NCBI GenBank assembly: GCA_008973525.1
Contig: WACJ01000527.1
Span: 62,001-126,000 of the forward strand
Direction of reading: 5' to 3'
DNA from: Stenopsyche tienmushanensis
Taxonomy: Eukaryota; Arthropoda; Insecta; Trichoptera; Stenopsychidae
Length of the DNA: 64,000 nucleotides
In this document: positions 47,231-59,481 of the stretch, one piece after another
How the letters are laid out: every line of letters begins with the position of its first letter
Numbering within the stretch: position 1 is the first letter of the stretch
Translations under genes and position numbers: made by a program
The notes under the pieces: generated by a model
What the model saw: only the letters and a program-made list of their open reading frames with translations
Told to the model about the DNA's origin: nothing
Databases searched by the model: none

Positions 47231-50200
47231 CATTACAAAACTAAATTGTCCGAAGAAGACTGATTAGGTGGATTGTTTAAATTTTCTTCTATACATGCTA
47301 AGTCCTTGCGCCTATTTGATAAAATATTATAATCTATTGAAATGAGTAATATATGTTACATAAAAATTAGGCAGTGGATTAAATATCATACTACACTTGG
47401 ACATACATTGCTTCGGGGATGAAAAAATTGATTTCGTATATACATGGAAAATTTCCTCTCCTCCAGCATACTTCTTCAGATCTATTCAAATATATGGAAT
47501 AAATTTGACAAAACGCTGAAGATTTCATATCGCCAGAGTTTTGATTTTATATCACATATGATCATAGATTCAAATGGCCAATAATTTGATGATTGAGCAT
47601 ATTTTTCGATTAACATTGCCAAATAAAACTATGAATCATCATCGTCATGTTGATAGAGGACAATACTTGTGATATCTGATTCATACATCTTTATTTGGAC
47701 TTATTTTTAATCTTTATATCATCCAATTGCATTGCATATAAAAATGTATGTCATATCAACGATATAATCGTTTTGTTCTTCGTACGTTCAGTCATCAGAA
47801 TTAGACGATTTTCATAGGCGATGCTTCAAAGAAAATTATTTTCACGGTCTTGAATTATTTGAATCTATGAGTCAATGGCAAATTTATCATTATTTTTAAA
47901 TGAAATCGGGCTAAATCTGGATTTTGACGATCGATATATTTATTGGGTTAACTATGTAAACATTTGGTCGTACTATCAACAATGAATGAAATCGTAATCT
48001 CAATCATTTCGCTGAAGATCTGAAACGGTCCTTTTATTCGGATTACGCCTCATTAGCTATTTATTGGATGTTTTTCAGCCATAATAAAAAAACCTTTTTT
48101 ACATGACATCATCATACTGTAAGTGAGGTTCTTACAATGGTCGTTGAAGAATGGTAATTACCCAGGTATATTAACACATTTTTTATTACCTTTGTCGCAA
48201 AAACATCAGTGTACAGTAATAAAAAAATATTATCACTGCAGTGTAACATTTTATTATGTGCCCGAATTTATTACGTGACAACGCTTTAATTTAATGATAC
48301 ATCAAGTTTCATAAAATTAAGTATGCCATTATTTCAATGCTCCTAACGTGTGTATGTGTTTTCTTCTCAAATTACGCAAAATATCCCTCGGCGACGGTAT
48401 CCTTTTTTTTGTTGGGTCCTTTGTAGCGGAAAAAAACTGTTTTTGCTTCATTAATTAAAATAAAGAGAATAAAAGCGCAACAACGAGGATAATCTTTTCT
48501 TTAATCAAGCCGTTTCATAACAGAATGTGGCTCTGTATAATGTTGACAAATGTCGGTTTGTAGCTTTTATTTTGGCCGAGCTGAAAATCTGAATGATCTC
48601 TCCCATTGAAACAACGGGATGATAATTAAAAACAGGTGTGTTTATAAACGCAAAATGACGAAATACATTGTCTGATGGATTAAAATATTTTGTTGTGTGT
48701 TCTAGCATGTAGAAAATATTTTAATGGGCGTCGTTGAACATACGTGTATGTTTGTAATATGTCGTGAAAATTATAGTGGGTGGGAAAGAAGTGTCATCTG
48801 AAATATCCAGAGCAAATAACAGATGCTAATCAGAAATAAACTTGGCGATTTTGATACGTACCATTGAATACTGAAATAATTCCAGAAAAATTCGGGTCAA
48901 ATAAAAAAGAATTTTAGGGTCAAATAGAGTCATTAAAATTGATTAGAGCTAGTGCTTTAAATCGCATCGTCAATTAATACCGATTAGAAAATTTAAACTA
49001 ACTAAATTGCTTAATGACTCTTATATAAGCGTAAATTCTTAAAAATTTAATGCCTAAATATCAACCAAGACATCAAATAGGATAACATCTCCGCTTAATC
49101 CTTGTCGAAGTGCAAAACGAATGATATTTACGAACATTTCAGAACAAATATTTAATCAATTCGCTGGTCGATAATCCATCTATTCCCGATTTAATTTTCT
49201 AAAAAACCTCTGCTAAAAACAATGTGCTTATAGTACACGCTTTTGCCCTTTTGTTCCACGTTGTTTTCATACAGTAGAAAATTTTGAGCGGAAAGCTTTG
49301 GAAAAAAACGGCTTTGTTCCCGTAAAAACATAGTTTTCATACAAATTCATAGAAAGCATAATGAAAACAAGCTTATCACATCGTCATCATTGCGAATTTT
49401 AATTAATAAGTCCGCCTTGCCCGCAATATATTTAAATCGCATCCATGTCGATTTTCTATGATTACAGGCAGCTAATGGTTTGGCTTTCATATGATTTAAT
49501 ATCATAAAGTCGCTGTTGCTATTGTTTGTGTGCCGACAGTCCTATCATCGTGTGCAGAGACCTACTTTATCGACTTAATGCAAACGTCAAACAACGTTTA
49601 CGTCCATCGTAATTTTCCATTTACGTCCGGATATACATTTCGGACGGACAGATCTAGACCGAATTAATGCTTCATTGTTTTACCCCTCCACCATTACATC
49701 GAATATAGATCCCAGTCGAATTGGATCATATTACCGAAATGATATAGCAAATTTCTGCAAATGTTGGCATAAATAAAATCTTGCTACGGTACATTAAATT
49801 TCAAGCCATACTCTAAAAAAATAGGCATAGAAAGATTCTTGATAGCGTAAATCTAATATGACCTGGAAGACTCCACATTTTTATACGGCCACTCGCTGCT
49901 CTGAATGATTGATTTGCTAATTGAAAAAGCGGGGAAAGTTTGGGAACATGCATACATGTCCAAAGCGTTCCGAATTTGTAGTCCGTGAGACTAATGATTA
50001 GCAATCTAGGGTTAAGTCAAAACTGAATGCTTATTACAATTTTGTATTGATTTTCAACAATATTTAATAGACGTATTTATCTTGATTTCCAAGTTAATGT
50101 AGGTTTAAGAGTTAGATTGCCATGATCAGACTCACTCCTATCTGGAGGAATCGCGAAATCATTCATAGTCATAGACACGATCCTCAGTCATGAGGAAGCA

Positions 50201-50247
50201 AACATAAATAAGAAAAGTTAGATGTAAGAGCTTAATGGTAAAAAATA
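47231..50247. other. AT-rich interval without recognised genes
   Basis: No gene or complete element is recognised. The block at about 49500-49720 is less AT-rich and contains repeated ACGT-type and GGAC motifs, so it could be regulatory. Confidence 0.45.
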
Positions 50248-50345
50248 CAGTTGAACTGCGGTAATCCGACAAAAATCGCAAGGTGATGTAGGATAATCCA
50301 ATTTGTCGGACTACAGAGTTCTGCCTCTGGCCTCTTTGTAGTCCG
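50248..50345 (+). mobile_element. Tigger/pogo terminus fragment
   Basis: TACAGTTGAACTGCGGTAAT followed by CCGAC, and further on TTGTCGGACTACAGAG and TAGTCCGGAAC, match the terminal region of Tigger-type pogo elements (TACAGTNGAACC.CG.TTATCCG). No transposase and no opposite end are seen before the neighbouring element, so only a terminus remains. Confidence 0.6.
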
Positions 50346-50554
50346 GAACTTTTTGGAAAAGAGTACTAATCGTGAGATATATACATAGATAACATAAGCT
50401 TTCGGTTCTTAACGGTTATGAAAATTAAAAACCTTTTACGGTCATCAAACCTTTACTATGGCGATTTTTAAATCATTCCAAACTTTGCTTTCATGGCCAA
50501 TATGGACCCAGAAATAGATGTATGCCTATTTCTTTCCGAAAGAAATTATATATA

Positions 50555-51623
50555 CACTTAAACCTCTTTTTGTGCGACTTTTTATTGTGCGATTTCGAAG
50601 TTATGCGGTTTTTTTTAAAGCAATTTTTTTTATTTCATAAAGAATACGTATCGACATATTTTGGCTATAATAGGAAATAAATCATCAACACTAACCGAAA
50701 TTTAGAAGAAAAAAATTATCGACTGCTACTGCTGAATTACGACAACGCCCTTTATTCTGGTTCAGATTTTTGAAAAAAAAGGACTTCGTTTTTTTTTGTT
50801 GTATTTTTCCAATGTTTCGACTTTTAAAAATACATTCTCCAAAGGAATTTCCAAAATTCCAACTACTTACGGAGTTATAGGTATTTTAGTGACGTGGAAT
50901 CTTGGCCGGTCCTACCATAATGAAATCTTTTAACGCGTTTTTCTCGATAGTACTTTTTTCAACACGGTTGACATCATATCTCAAGTTTTAATTGGTTAAT
51001 TAGCTCCAAACTGGGTACGAATCTTTTCTATGTAACGCTCTATTATTCCTACCAGATTTATGCCAAAATTTATTTTATAACTATTTAGAAAAAATAATGC
51101 CAAAAAATGACTTGAAGTCGCCATTTTGTGATTTTTTTTGAGTTAGGGACTATAGTGACAACTTTACTAAATATGAATTATATTGTTAGAAAGAAAAAAT
51201 CTACACGGAATAATGATGATATTGACACTGGTTAAAATATTTCTTCCAAAGAAGAGAGCGATTTTTAGTCATATCGAAAATCGCAACGAAAACTATCATA
51301 CAGCGACTATAGTTAGTAATTAAAATAATTAGCATTTCTCTAGTGGATGTCTGGCATTTGAAATGCCAGATGCATACCAATGATACAAGACGTCCTTTAA
51401 ATGTTACCAAAAATACTATGTTTTAATTGCTTTGTTGTTTTCCTGATTTTTTTTTGAATGCGATTTTAGATATATTTTATATATTTGTTTCAAAGTTATG
51501 CGATTTTTAAAATCCATGGAACGCATCTTCACTTTTTCTATGTAAGTTATAGCTTTTTTTATGCGATTTATTTTTGTGCGATTTACCGCAGAACGCATCT
51601 ACCGCACAAAAAAAGTTATGGTC
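50555..51623. mobile_element. TA-flanked TIR element, 'GTGCGATTT' family, copy 3
   Basis: The left end CACTTAAACCTCTTTTTGTG is preceded by TA and followed by GTGCGATTTCGAAGTTATGC as in copy 1. The right subterminal region (51455-51610) carries GAATGCGATTT, AAGTTATGCGATTTTTAAAA, GGAACGCATC and ATCTACCGCACAAAAAAA. The terminal bases on the right are degraded, so the end is approximate. The interior from about 50750 to 51200 has no counterpart in the other two copies and contains TTTTAACGCGTTTTTCTCG, a motif also found at 23740 and 38430, which suggests a second element inserted or captured inside this one. Confidence 0.72.
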
Positions 51624-52430
51624 CTAATAAATATTAATGTACCCGATCAAATTTGTTGAATATTTATTTGAATTCCATTTTTATTTTTGTATCGATTTGC
51701 ATTATTTCGAAACAGTGCACCGGATCTCAAGAGTTTCTAAGCTTTTAAGTGCACCACAACATTTACTCGGTGCATAAAAGCTTTTTAAACGAGTTCAAAG
51801 TAGAAAAGCCACTTTATAAACATAAAAGACCGTCGATGCAATCAACAGTTTGTTTGTTTGCGGATAAATTTCCACATTAAATTCGTTTCGTTGTATATTT
51901 ACTTAGAATATTGCATCGCACCTCGGAATCTTATTCCAAAGATGTAGCCTGATAAATTTACAAATTGATCTTCATTTGTCGAGCGTTCCCACGGAAACAA
52001 CAACAAACAATCACGACGCTTTAGTATAACTAGTATTTCGATTTAAATCTAATAATGCATTTGAACCTTGACATTTGTGTGTTTGAAATGGGATATGCGC
52101 GTTATAGTGTTCCAGCATAAAGTGTTGCCAAGCATCCAATGGCCATTTAATCGTATTTTGAGCCAAATTACCAACGACCGTACTAAAATCGCACCATTCA
52201 ATCTCAATACATATTCTAAACCAAATATTAATGTTCGCACAAGTATGACGCATGCGAAAATATGATGTTATATCGAAGAAAATCGGCACTAAAATGAGAT
52301 GATGATATATACTTTATAGATAATGCGCGGTTGCGAATTGGTTTTATCGTTAGTATGATAGTATTATATTATCATAGTGAGTTTGAATGCTCTATTTAAT
52401 TTGGAGGAATGAACGATTCTAAATATTTGT
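51624..52430. other. AT-rich DNA, nothing recognised
   Basis: A 92-codon frame at 52011-52289 (minus) overlaps others in all phases and has no known motif. Confidence 0.4.
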
Positions 52431-53075
52431 TCGGCCTCTATCGGTGTCCGGCGAGTCAATGGCTCGGCACGAACTGATGACGATCATCAATGACGCTTCT
52501 ATTCATGAAATGCAGACTCTAAATTTATCAGATCTCTTCGCAATACGCGGAACGCAATTCGTTACATCAAGCGTTCCATTTTGCATTTTTGGACGGTAAA
52601 ATTGTGATGTAATTGGGTCCAATGTCGCTAGCATGTAAACACTGGGGTATTTGGCGCATCGTATCATCGCCGTCCCCAGCGAAGATCATTAGGCCTGTCA
52701 ATATCGAAGCTCTGCAGCGGCGTCGTTTCTGGCGGATTTAGTATAGTAAATCCACGAGCAAGATTTAGCATTCGGCACACCAAACGCATAAAATGACGGA
52801 CTTAATCTCGGCAGCATCGCGGTGTGGTCCGGTGCTTATCTATTTATAATCCCAACAACTCACTGACAACGTCTCATCCACATCAGTCGGGGGCTATTAA
52901 ACAAAATAAATGACACGGAATAAAATCTAACGATATCGCAAAGGGATATGCGGTCAAATTGACAGATTTACACGAGTGTCCTGAGATATTTATAAGCCGG
53001 CACCAAAAAGGATACGCTAAATCTGTAGAGCGAGATTCATGGCGGGCGCTTATTTTTGGGGGCACATCAATCACA
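52431..53075. promoter_or_regulatory. GC-richer non-coding block, possible regulatory DNA
   Basis: About 640 bp with clearly higher GC than the flanks and no open frame of interest on either strand beyond 63 codons. It includes a forkhead-type TGTAAACA at about 52635 and many CG dinucleotides. In arthropod genomes, GC-richer non-coding blocks inside AT-rich introns are often conserved enhancers; that is an inference from composition only. Confidence 0.25.
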
Positions 53076-56000
53076 TAGTTAGCGAAGATTTTTCACTTAG
53101 AAGTGGATCAAATATGACATTATGTAAACCCACGACTTTACACTTGCGAAAAGTCGCTTCGTAGCCTCGATATGAAAAGTATTTAAATTGCGCTAAATAG
53201 GCCGACTGAGATTAATGGCAAATCCAGATAAGCTTGTAATTTTGCTTCGGCGTGACAAGTTTAGATTTTTTTCTATTTATTAGAGCCAAGGTGGTATCAA
53301 ATGAGGCGTGGCTATTAAATAACGAGACTGATCAAATGCCATCAGTAATACACTCACTGCATATAGAGTGCCGATAAAAACTGTTCAAATGTTTTCCAAA
53401 TACATTATCTTATTATTTGTCTTCATTTTCTGACTTTAGATATGTTTCTTTAAAGCCAGATATGATCATTGCAAAATTATTGGAATCTTTCTCTACCTGG
53501 AACCCATTATTCTAAGTTTACACCCCCCAATATCGTGTTTCGTGATTAAAACAACTTTTGATCCACATATATTATTATCCAATATAAATTTACTTTTAAT
53601 AGAGGCTTAATTAATCCAGTTTGATCCATATAAGAGTAACCTCGGTATTTAATAGCCATATTTTATATTTCAGACAGTGATAATTATTGCATAAGTATTA
53701 TTATGAATCAAGTACTCGTTTAAGAATTGAATTATCTGGGCATATACAAATTTAAAGCATATATGATTCGAATTACTATAAGGATATTGTCTTTTAAACA
53801 ACTTGATATAAGATTATTTCCGTGAAAAAAACTAAATCTTCATGTCTTTTTTCGTTATATTCTTCTTTGTTCTAATTAAGGACTAAAAATGGTTTATTGA
53901 GCAGATATTTCAGCAAAAATTCTATGTTAGTGGCAACGAATGCAATTCTAATATAATGCACTTTGAAGTTTTGAGGATGGATCACTGGATGTTGATGCAA
54001 AAAACAGATGACATAATTAATGCATCATCAATATATTCTATCATAAATTGATTTTTTTGCCATAAAGCGATTGCCAATGCGATATGACAGTGCATATAAA
54101 TTTATTGAATACAAATTTCTTGGTAATGTATTAATTAACATGTCATTAATTATACGAGCCAATAAATTTTCTTAAATAAGAATCTTGACCTTATCCAAAT
54201 GACAGTTGAAATTTATTATCGCGAAACTTATCATCAAATCGTTGTATAATATAGAAATCAGCTGTCCGAGTTTCACTTTGACATCGATGTTTCAATTTGT
54301 TTATTAATTTTAAAATGCTAAAGGTAAAGGCTTTTGAAATAAGACATTCTGTCAAAAGAGCTATATCTAATAGATCAGATGAAATAATTGTTTTTCCTTG
54401 GAGTCCTTGGATCGAATATAATATTAACTGAAGTTTTAGGGAATAAGACACAAGCAATAATATAGTTTCCAATTTCAAAGTCAAATTACTCTTCGTCTAA
54501 CAGAATATCAATATTGGCTGGATTCTAAGAAAAAGTGTAAAATTTGATATCCCTTTCAATTTTATTCCGATCTTATGATTTAAATTTCACTAATACAAAT
54601 CATGCGATGCCAATTTTACTTATTATCAAGTATTGTCATATTTGATGTAATTATTTGTATGAAGCTTGTGTGTGATTTTTCTGTATAGGGGCGCCACAAA
54701 TATGGTTCTCTATGTGTTTGAAATTATTATTAATTTTTTTAATAATGTAATTGATGGTATTTATTGTAAAAGAACATTTTAAGCCATGCTTTGCAAAAAG
54801 CTGATGACAAAATAATGTCGAATTTAAAGAAAAATTGCTATGCTAAATTAACAAACTTGCCAACAGAAGACCTCGAAAGCTCCCGGAAATTGATCAAATT
54901 AATTATGCTGTCCAAAAAACACTGATCACTTGATTGATTTCAACTCAATAGCAATTAATCAGTGTACTGATGTGACTAATGTTTATTTGAGGGAGATCTG
55001 ATATTATTCACACAGCTGAAAGTGAATTCTCTTGATCAGAAGCCGATGAGGAAATCCAATTGGTGAATGTTGTATTTAAATATTCTATCATCGCGAAATG
55101 ATAATATTTTCGAAAAAATGTATATTTATACGACGGCATTGAAGTGGCCGAAGAAAAGCGTATCGAGGAATTCCTCGAACAAAGAGAAGAGATAATTGCT
55201 AGATGAAGTCCAGATCTGAAATCGAGAAACATAATGAAAAATATGATATTGGAAGAAAAGCGAAAGAGTGGAATCGCCACCCTTGTGGGGTTGCAAGCCA
55301 ATTAGGAAAATAATACTCTTTGCTGCTTCGATTTTAAAAAATCAGCTGCAAGCCACTTTAAAATACGATTTTTGAAATATGCTGCAGGGGTTAAATATGA
55401 TTTAAAGTCATGCGTTCAATTTTATAACGTAAAGTTGAGCTTAATTAAATTAATTAAAATATATTTTATGCTTGCGGTGATATAAAATGTTCCATATTGT
55501 ATATAATAGTAAGTGCCTTCCGAACATTTATGTAATTCAAAGGCACGTACAAAGGTTTATACTCACTAATTAAATCTTTCACCCATGGGAAATATATTGG
55601 GATGCGATATTAGGAATGATTCATACCCTGTGTAAAATTTCACAATACGCCGCTATTCCGTATGGAAATTTTGCGTCAAACTCGACCAAAACACCAATGA
55701 AAAGATGCTGAACGATTGATCTTTTGAGATCCCCAATAAATTATTTTGAATGTAAGCAATAGAAATTCTTACACTAATCCCAATGCTATCTCAAATTAGA
55801 TATATTGCATGCTTTCAACAAGCATTCGGCTGATTTATGAGTCGTATTTCATTCTTCATTGTGTAGACTTCGTTCAAACAACAAATGATCATTACTGCAC
55901 ATTGGAACAGGATCGTCAGAAATATTTCGCTTTTATTAGAAATAGATTGTTTTGAAATGCTCACAGGCGTAAATTTTATTATACCATAATGCTTGTTTGT

Positions 56001-56157
56001 ACAATGATATGATAGCTCAAACATTTACATGAGTTCATGAGTATGACGTCGCTCTAGTATTTGTAAATTTCGTGTTCATTCAAAAGGAATCGCTCCGATA
56101 AAGAATAGTCTTGAGATCAGATATATTTTGGTATTGCTAAATGTATATTTATATACA
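53076..56157. other. AT-rich interval without recognised genes
   Basis: Frames at 54191-54484 and 55008-55301 (97 codons each, minus) have no recognisable motif. On the plus strand, around 55130-55200, the frame YLYDGIEVAEEKRIEEFLEQ continues into a glutamate-rich stretch before a stop. It looks protein-like but is too short and isolated to call. Confidence 0.4.
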
Positions 56158-57600
56158 GGATGTTTTGCACATGGACCGACAATTTTTTTTTGGGGATTAG
56201 GGGGATTGTTTGCTTCGTTTCACCCATAGGCCCTATGTCCTAAGTGTCAGGGTTGTCGAAATATAATTATTTTTCAACATTTTGAAAAAATACCCAAATC
56301 TTTAAATCGTCATAACTTTTTAATATCTGATCGTAAAAATTACTATTTTGAACTTATTTTAGTTTTAAAAATATCTCTAGTTTATATATCACAAATTATT
56401 CAATAAATCGTTAAACTTGAAGAGTTAGCAGTTTGTTAGGGTCACGATTAAGATAATACGTTTTATGTTTAAGATGTTTTATTAAATTTATTTACAAAAT
56501 TTGTTCAAATTCGCAGTTGTAGGAGCATTTCCTTTTTCATTTTTGCAAAGACAAGGATTATTCTCTGCACATCCCTACACAAAGAAATCCAGTGGTGTCA
56601 GGTCTGAAGATCATACGAGTGAGAAATCCAATCCCGGGATCCCGGATAGTTTTAAGTGTTTATTAATCCCGGGATTAGTAAACTTAATCCCGAATTTTTC
56701 GGGATTGAAATTTTGGTCCAACATAAATCGTACACCTCACCAGCATGATGCTAATAAATCGAGACATTCGAGACAGTAACTGTCTAATCTATGTATACAT
56801 ATATACAGTACATATATGTTTTTCAATTTGTTATATTAACCTTTCCCTACCGGTGATGTATTTACTACACCTCGACTCTAATAATGTGAATTTCGATATG
56901 AAATATAATAGATACGGGGTTCAGAATTTTTGTATTCCTCCGTAATATAATTACGAATCACATCAAAGTATTATAGTATATAAGTATTCATCTGAAGCGA
57001 CGGAAATAAATTATTTGTCGGGAAATCGGGAATTTTGCCCGTTTTAGTCCGTGTTTCAACAGAAAGGAATTTTAACAGTCACATTTATGGTGTTATACGA
57101 AAATGTGGGCTCACCCATTCTTCAACTCGAACTAGTATTTAAATAACGAAACGAAACACTCGATGCTTTAATGTTACTTTGGGAATATTTTAAAAATAAT
57201 ATTTTAATTTTTTAGTGTTTTATTTATCTATTTTTGAATTGCATTTTTATCTCTTCTTAAATAAATAAAATTCTTTCGCCTTCAGGTTATTTTTATATTA
57301 AACAAATGGACTTATTAGTAATTTCTTAAACTATTGAAAATCCCGGGATCCCGGGACTAGTACCGGGATTGTTTAATGCAATTCCGAAATCCCGGGATCA
57401 AAATTTTAGCTCAGGATTGGATTCCCTACATGCATTGGATCCCTATAAGTGCGGAATAGAGCACGTCCTCAGGCAACGAAATCCACTGGTGTCAGATCTG
57501 GAGACCGTGCGAGCCATTGAATAGGGCTGCCAAAATTCGGCTATTCTTATGCTGAAGATATTGATGATCCTCTTTTTTTAATTAAAGACTTATTTGTATG
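56158..57600 (-). mobile_element. Mariner-like derivative, related to the one at 29.3 kb, with a nested insertion
   Basis: Positions 56355-56465 match the inverted repeat of the 29335-29965 element (ATTCAATAAATCGTTAAACTT, AGGGTCACGATTAAGA). Further out, ACAGGATGTTTTGCACATGG at 56159 resembles an outer terminus. On the minus strand the transposase fragment appears twice, at 57524-57484 (GSPIQWLARSPDLTPVDFVA) and at 56623-56590. These are the same tandem pair seen at 29.3 kb, now separated by another element at 56624-57424. The right boundary is not defined. The shared duplication shows that both copies descend from a progenitor that already carried it. Confidence 0.65.
56624..57424. mobile_element. 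Nested element with ATCCCGGGAT-rich ends
   Basis: The left end GAAATCCAATCCCGGGATCC is matched by the right end, reverse complemented, GGAATCCAATCCTGAGC. Subterminal regions on both sides contain repeated ATCCCGGGAT palindromes (about 56633, 56670, 57341 and 57389). The 800-bp unit lies exactly between the two tandem transposase segments of the surrounding element, which indicates insertion into it. The interior is AT-rich and non-coding; a hydrophobic frame at 56745-56945 is not recognised. It is probably a non-autonomous hAT-type element by its ends, but no target duplication is clear. Confidence 0.65.
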
Positions 57601-58752
57601 TATATATTAGTCTTGCCCTCGAGCAAATAAGAACACATAAATACAATGCTGTAAGCCATAATTATTATATATTGAAAATACGCAAATCAAGCATTTTATA
57701 GCCATTTCGATTTATAGCGAAGCACAAAAGTTACGTCCCGGGAATGTACGTTTTTCCGCCATTTTATTGTACATTTTATAGTCCTGTTTAATTTTATTAA
57801 ATCGAACCCAGATAAATTGATGATATAAGGAACAATCGTATTCAAGTAAACTTGCCCAATTAAGAGTTCTCTGGTGAATCTTAATTCAATTCCAACCGCA
57901 GAAGATGCCGTCGGTTATATTAAGTGCACGAAAAGCTATTTTTTTCAGCTTCTATGACATAAAATATGAAACAATCTGAAAGATTTATTCATATTCTCCC
58001 CGTTTGTTTAGTTTTCTTTGAGATGGCTTTTAGCAATCCCTTTTATGGGACTATTGCCAACCGTTTTGACATAGCGGATATATGTTTTAAAAATGTGCCA
58101 GCCACACCTCCTGTAGATAAGAACCCATGACGATTGAGTTTCTAATCCGATCGATTAATCGCGGGATTACATACAAGTAATTTGGTTATATGCAAAACAT
58201 TAGATCTGGAATTCACTTTGTTATAAAATTTCAGTTTAAGAACATGATGTTTTTAGAAAATTATGTACCAATTGATTATTTTTTGCATATTAATAAAAAT
58301 ATAGTTATTATCGTATATTATATTTATAGTTTGAATACTGATAAATTAAATGTATATAGTTTGATCTCTATAATATGATAACTGCTGATTTTTATGAAAG
58401 GATTTATATCCCAGCAATTGAAGAAATTGGGCAATAAATGTCTCAAATTAATCTATTGTAGTTCTTCTTGATTTGCATGATAGATGTGTTGAGAAAATCA
58501 TCCGAATGATGAAGAGTCTTGTGTGAATTTGTTCTTCATTTGATCTACTGTTTTAATTGATTGCTTCATTAAGTCATGATGATATAGAATAGCATCAGAC
58601 AATATTTTTTCAATGCCGTGGTCGGATCAATCTTCATCAACAAAGAGTTATATTGTAGATGATTGATGGAATTGCCAAGTCAGATCAATCAGACATTCAG
58701 CTCACGCAACGCTGTCTGCAAACGGTACTAAATTGAATGTTACACATATAAC
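57601..58752. other. AT-rich DNA, nothing recognised
   Basis: No gene, terminus or structured repeat is supported. Confidence 0.45.
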
Positions 58753-59061
58753 TTGTTTGAACCCATGACGTACTTTGATAAATTGCAAATTAAGTGTTAC
58801 GTACATCCTTCTGCAAACAAACTAATTCAGCAATTGTCATCGGGAGGCAGTCAACGTCACGAGTCCAGATATTCGAAATCTGCCAACCAGAATCGGTCAC
58901 AGAGCCGGAGATTTCGTCACACCATTAGGGATAATGACCACAATTATCGATGCTTAAACACTTCTTCGGGACTGTTTACTGAAGCGTCTCTAAAAACAAA
59001 AGACATTGTCGCCAGTTCGTTGAACACGTACCTATGTAAATGCGCGGATAATGCAAATTAG
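58753..59061 (+). pseudogene. Possible Ty3/gypsy gag remnant
   Basis: A 102-codon open frame includes SANKLIQQLSSGGSQRHESR and then NRSQSRRFRHTIRDNDHN, a serine/arginine-rich stretch like the end of gag in arthropod Ty3/gypsy elements, where it normally precedes a CWYH..FG..A..C zinc knuckle. Here only NYRCLN follows, so the knuckle is not present. No protease, reverse transcriptase or LTR is found. The resemblance is mainly compositional, so an unrelated open frame remains possible. Confidence 0.25.
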
Positions 59062-59481
59062 AGTAAGGTTAAAGATGGCCTTCGACGCTCTTACACCAGT
59101 TGATAATGTTCAACAAGCATTTGTGTCGGCTATCTAAGAAGTGCCCGTTGTTTTTAGCAAAAAAGGAAACGAAGACAAAAAAGTCGCATAATTAGTGTTA
59201 AAGCCGAGCTCGTAAAATATCCAACTTGACTGGCCCAAGGCTGGCCAAATTGATTAAGGAAGATCGAATTCAGACATTTCTACAAGTACGATTATGATGG
59301 CGCGTTAACGGATCTGGATGTGAACTCAAACTGTAAAAAAATTAAAATAATGCAGTAAAATTCCAAAAAAATCCAATCTAAATTTTCTTCAATCATTGCC
59401 AATGATGAAGATTTAATACCCATGATCTTTCTCATCAAGTGTCGTCCTCTTTCCGTGAAAATTTATACTTGTTCTACATGT
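59062..59481. other. Unassigned DNA between gag-like frame and inverted-repeat element
   Basis: Composition is less AT-rich up to about 59330, perhaps more of the preceding relic, but no frame gives a recognisable protein. Confidence 0.35.
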
